A DNA stretch of 64,000 nucleotides from DATKFM01 sp963810485 (lineage in GTDB: Bacteria > Pseudomonadota > Alphaproteobacteria > Dongiales > Dongiaceae). Under the pieces are notes generated by a model. The model saw only the letters and a list, made by a program, of their open reading frames with translations. It was not told the origin of the DNA and did no database searches. The position numbers and the translations under genes were made by a program. Positions within the stretch are counted from its first letter, which is position 1; each line of letters begins with the position of its first letter. Location: NCBI GenBank assembly GCA_963810485.1, contig CAWENQ010000007.1:186001-250000 (forward strand), read 5' to 3'. Of this stretch, positions 61,018-64,000 are shown piece after piece.

Positions 61018-62379
61018 TCAAGGCGCATTGCCCTGCAATCGCGCCCGGTCCCAGGTCACGGTTACTTCGCCGCCGCCATTGGCGCCGTTGGCGAAGTGAA
61101 GCCGGGCGTCAGTCTGCTCCAGAAGAGTCTGCGAAATGAACACGCCTAAGCCCATGGGCTCTCCGCTGGTGGTGCGGCCCTGGACCCCGCCCGACATATA
61201 GGGCTCGCCGAGATGATCGAGAACACCAGGCGCAAACCCCGCACCGTCATCCTTGATTGTAACCATTACCTGCCGGTCATCCCAGCCCACGAGAACGCGG
61301 ACTTCCTTGCGGGCGAATTCCATGGCGTTTTGCAGCAGGTTGCCCAGGCCGTGGAGCAAAGCCGGGCTGGGCGGCACGGCGGGCGGACCGAGCTTGTCGG
61401 CGCCGGGGGACATGGGTGCGGCTACCACCGTCAGCTTGACCCGGCCGGTGCGGTAGGGTCCGGCCGCCGTCTCCACCAGGGCGACGATGGGCAGCCGGTC
61501 CAGCGGCGCGCTGCCTTCCGGCTTTGTCGACAGCTCGGTCAGGATCAGCCGGCAGCGTTCGGTCTCGCTCAGCAGCAGATCGACATCGCCGCGCATAGGA
61601 TTGTCGGCTGGCAGGTCCCGCGCCAGCTCCTTGGCCACCACGGCGATGGTGCCCAGCGGGCTGCCCAGCCGGTGGGCTGCCGCCGCCGCCAGCGCGCCCA
61701 GGGACGATAGCCGCTGTTCCCGATCCAGGGCCATGTAGCTGGCGGACAATGCCGCGGACATGCGCCGCGCCTCTTCGGCCACGCTGAAGACATAGCCGGC
61801 GATAAACACAACTGACAGGCCCAGCGCGATGGCCAAGCCGGCGACGAACAGCGGCTCCAGCGCGAAGTCCATGTCATTCCAGGGCAGCGGCAGATGGTAG
61901 CCGGCCAGGAAGCCCAGGATGGCCACGCCCAGCGCCGCCAGGGCGATCGTGCTGAACCGCGACAGGATGGTGGCTGAGACGGTGATCGGCGCCAGGATCA
62001 GCAGCGCGAACGGGTTGTGCAGGCCACCGGTCAGATAGAGCAGCGCCGCCAGCTGCAGCAGATCGAAACCCAGATACGCCGCCGCCGCCCGGTCGCTGAG
62101 GCGTTCAGTGGCGCGCCGGCCCACCGTGGCCCGGATATTGACCAGCACCGACGAGCCGACGACGGCGAGCGCAATGAGCAGCGGAAACTCATAGCCCAGA
62201 CCGAAATAGGTGAAGAGCAGCGCCGACGCCTGGCCCAGGGCCGCGATCCATCTGATGGTGATCAGCGTACGCAGGCGCACGCGGCCGCGTTCGGCCGTCA
62301 GCCGCGCCTCATCCCCGACCCGCAGTTTCTCGGGCAGTTTCTCGGGCGCCGAGTCGATGTTGCCGGAAACGGATGCCAT
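61018..62379 (-). CDS. regB: RegB/ActS/PrrB-type redox sensor histidine kinase
   Basis: 453 residues from ATG 62379; an extension to 62526 lacks family features. Six membrane helices with the quinone-sensing GGxxNPF motif (LTGGLHNPFALL). The H-box reads LGALAAAAAHRLGSPLGTIAVVAKEL; Arg occupies the position after His where RegB proteins have Glu. The redox-active cysteine is in SETERCRLILTEL. N-box LGNLLQNAMEFA, G1 IKDDGAGFAPG, G2 GEPMGLGVFIS. It senses ubiquinone pool and oxygen state and phosphorylates RegA, encoded immediately downstream. Divergent from the ABC exporter with 156 bases between. Confidence 0.93.
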   Translation of the reverse strand: MASVSGNIDSAPEKLPEKLRVGDEARLTAERGRVRLRTLITIRWIAALGQASALLFTYFGLGYEFPLLIALAVVGSSVLVNIRATVGRRATERLSDRAAAAYLGFDLLQLAALLYLTGGLHNPFALLILAPITVSATILSRFSTIALAALGVAILGFLAGYHLPLPWNDMDFALEPLFVAGLAIALGLSVVFIAGYVFSVAEEARRMSAALSASYMALDREQRLSSLGALAAAAAHRLGSPLGTIAVVAKELARDLPADNPMRGDVDLLLSETERCRLILTELSTKPEGSAPLDRLPIVALVETAAGPYRTGRVKLTVVAAPMSPGADKLGPPAVPPSPALLHGLGNLLQNAMEFARKEVRVLVGWDDRQVMVTIKDDGAGFAPGVLDHLGEPYMSGGVQGRTTSGEPMGLGVFISQTLLEQTDARLHFANGANGGGEVTVTWDRARLQGNAP

Positions 62380-62535
62380 GGTTCGGTATGCCTGGGCCGC
62401 GTTTTCCGCAGAGCTGCTGAAAGCCGGTTGATGGCGCAGCTTGTAGCAGATTCCCGCGTCCCGCCGCCAGCCGCGCCAGCACCCGATGCCGCCTCGCCAC
62501 TGGCCCGCCGCGGGCTTTGCCGTCATAGTGCGGCC

Positions 62536-63339
62536 ATGCCCGAATCCGTCATCGATGTCAGCGCCCTGACCAAGCGTTTTGGCACCGTCGCCGCCGTCGA
62601 CGCCATCAGTTTCTCGGTGCCGCGGGGCGCCACCGTGGCGCTGCTCGGCGGCAACGGCGCCGGCAAGACGACCACGATCTCGATGCTGCTGGGGCTGCTA
62701 TTGCCGACCTCCGGCACAGTCGCGGTGCTCGGCTTCGACATGCGGCGCAACCGGCGCGGCGCGCTGTCGCGAATCAATTTCTCCTCGCCCTATGTCGATC
62801 TGCCGCACCGCCTGACCGTGCGGGAAAATCTGAAGGTCTACGGCATGCTCTATGGCCTGCCCGACATGAACGCGCGCATTGACGAGCTGGCCGGCGATCT
62901 GCATCTCCGGGATTTCCTCGACCGGCCGGTGGGGAAGCTTTCGGCGGGACAGAAGACGCGGGTGGCGCTGGCCAAGGCGCTGCTCAACCGGCCGGAGGTG
63001 TTGCTGCTGGACGAGCCGACGGCCTCCCTGGATCCCGACACCGCCGACTGGGTGCGCAGCTATCTCGAATCCTACAAGCGCGCGCATGGCGCGTCGATCC
63101 TGCTGGCCTCGCACAACATGGGCGAAGTCGAGCGCATGTGCGACCAGGTGCTGATGATGCGCCGGGGGCAGATCGTCGATCGCGGCACGCCTGAGGAGTT
63201 GCTGAGCCGTTTCGGGCGCGAGACTTTGGAAGAAGTCTTCCTCGACATCGCCCGGGAACGGCGCCGGCCCGGCTTGCCTTCGGGCCATGCGGCCGGCCAT
63301 TCGGCGCCGACGCCGACCACCGAGGAGGCGCTGGAATGA
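62536..63339 (+). CDS. ABC-2 type exporter ATP-binding protein
   Basis: 267 residues. Walker A LLGGNGAGKTTTISMLLGLL, signature KLSAGQKTRVALAKALL, Walker B LLLDEPTASLDP, H-loop LASHNMGEVERMCDQ. The Q-loop region reads INFSSPYVDLPHRLTVREN, with Asn-Phe where Gln is common. The C-terminal 30 residues are Pro/His-rich and variable. It pairs with the permease overlapping its stop. Substrate unknown. Confidence 0.92.
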   Translation: MPESVIDVSALTKRFGTVAAVDAISFSVPRGATVALLGGNGAGKTTTISMLLGLLLPTSGTVAVLGFDMRRNRRGALSRINFSSPYVDLPHRLTVRENLKVYGMLYGLPDMNARIDELAGDLHLRDFLDRPVGKLSAGQKTRVALAKALLNRPEVLLLDEPTASLDPDTADWVRSYLESYKRAHGASILLASHNMGEVERMCDQVLMMRRGQIVDRGTPEELLSRFGRETLEEVFLDIARERRRPGLPSGHAAGHSAPTPTTEEALE

Positions 63340-64000
63340 GCGAGCTCGCGCTTTCCCTCCGGCGCATCGGCGCCATGATGCTGCGGCACTATTATGTGCT
63401 GCGCGGTTCCTGGCCGCGGCTGATCGAGCTGGCCTATTGGCCGACGATGCAGATGCTCATCTGGGGCTTCATGACCCAGTTCCTGGCGACCAACAGCAGC
63501 TGGGTGGCCCAGGCCTTCGGCGTGCTGCTGGCGGGCGTGCTGCTGTGGGACACGCTGTTCCGCGGCCAGATCGGCTTTGCCCTGTCGTTCCTCGAGGAGA
63601 TGTGGGCGCGCAACCTGGGCAATCTGTTCGTCAGCCCGCTGCGGCCGGTGGAGCATCTGATATCGATGATGTTCATGAGCATGATCCGCACGCTGATCGG
63701 CGTGCTGCCGGCGGCGCTGCTGGCGATCCCTCTCTATCACTATTCGATCTTCTCGCTCGGACTTCCGCTGATTGCCTTCTTCCTCAACCTGATGATGCTG
63801 AGCTGGGCCGTCGGCATGCTGGTGATCGCGCTGATCCTGCGCTACGGCCTGGGCGCGGAGAACGCCGCCTGGTTCGTGATCTTCATGATCGCGCCGGTCA
63901 GCGCGGTGTACTATCCGGTGACCGTGCTGCCGGTGTGGCTGCAGCATGTGGCGTGGGCGCTGCCCTCGACCTACGTGTTCGAAGGCATGCGGGCGATTCT
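63336..64000 (+). CDS. ABC-2 type exporter permease (partial)
   Basis: Starts at ATG 63336, overlapping the ATPase stop by four bases (ATGA), and is still open at the right edge (about 221 residues seen). N-terminal RIGAMMLRHYYVLRGSWPRLIEL, then at least five hydrophobic segments, including LLAGVLLWDTLFRGQIGFALSFLEEMWARNLGNLFVSPLRP and YYPVTVLPVWLQHVAWALPSTYVFEGMRAI, which are typical of the ABC-2 membrane family. Forms the export channel with the upstream ATPase. Confidence 0.9.
   Translation, partial: MSELALSLRRIGAMMLRHYYVLRGSWPRLIELAYWPTMQMLIWGFMTQFLATNSSWVAQAFGVLLAGVLLWDTLFRGQIGFALSFLEEMWARNLGNLFVSPLRPVEHLISMMFMSMIRTLIGVLPAALLAIPLYHYSIFSLGLPLIAFFLNLMMLSWAVGMLVIALILRYGLGAENAAWFVIFMIAPVSAVYYPVTVLPVWLQHVAWALPSTYVFEGMRAI

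Overview
This is a GC-rich window from an alphaproteobacterium, most likely a member of the Rhodospirillales or a close relative. The evidence is a RegB/RegA redox two-component system, a MmcB-type repair protein, a DUF1127 micro-protein, a TTAA-N7-TTAA (CtrA-type) box, an Entner-Doudoroff operon and an FrcBCA-type fructose importer. The species cannot be named from sequence alone. No rRNA, tRNA, CRISPR array or intact insertion sequence was seen.

Layout. 1-8.5 kb: a phospholipase D/VTT membrane protein that runs off the left edge, a small DUF1344-like secreted protein behind a structured leader, a TAXI-type TRAP transporter, an aquaporin and a methyltransferase. 8.6-14.2 kb: a minus-strand operon zwf-pgl-edd-eda-aroE (Entner-Doudoroff route plus a shikimate/quinate dehydrogenase). 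A 55-residue DUF1127 gene diverges from zwf. 14.5-31.7 kb: a nine-gene minus-strand operon, ROK regulator-fructokinase-pgi-glgP-glgB-glgC-glgA-pgm-glgX/malQ. It diverges from frcBCA (32-35 kb) across a 35-bp perfect palindrome. Read together, fructose is imported, phosphorylated, isomerised, and either stored as glycogen or burned through the Entner-Doudoroff enzymes. 35-38.5 kb: a gene-poor stretch with a lipoprotein protease and an OmpA lipoprotein. 38.5-39.7 kb: an Ogt-AlkA alkylation-repair fusion.

39.8-52.3 kb: an acid-sugar catabolic island. A GntR/FadR-type regulator heads a long minus-strand operon: monooxygenase-like protein, HpcH/HpaI aldolase, 2-hydroxyacid dehydrogenase, CUT1 ABC importer, probable D-apionate lactonase, otnK and otnC. 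denD converges on it. This looks like D-apionate/tetronate use. 52.4-64 kb: a small secreted protein, DMT transporter, PA14 protein, mtgA, mmcB, GST, PPP phosphatase, a PDC/PAS/HD-GYP-like sensor whose metal-binding residues are lost, a LapG-like cysteine protease behind CtrA-type boxes, regB-regA, and an ABC-2 exporter that runs off the right edge.

Data quality matters here. Blocks at about 15.8-29.5 kb and 42-52 kb carry dozens of single-base indels that break otherwise well conserved genes, while the rest is almost clean. I read these as assembly errors, not pseudogenes. Coordinates of genes in those blocks are for the reconstructed, frame-corrected genes.

The least expected signal is a 23-bp near-palindrome present twice (22 of 23 positions identical), in the same orientation and about 230-260 bp upstream of the aquaporin gene and of the OmpA-lipoprotein gene.
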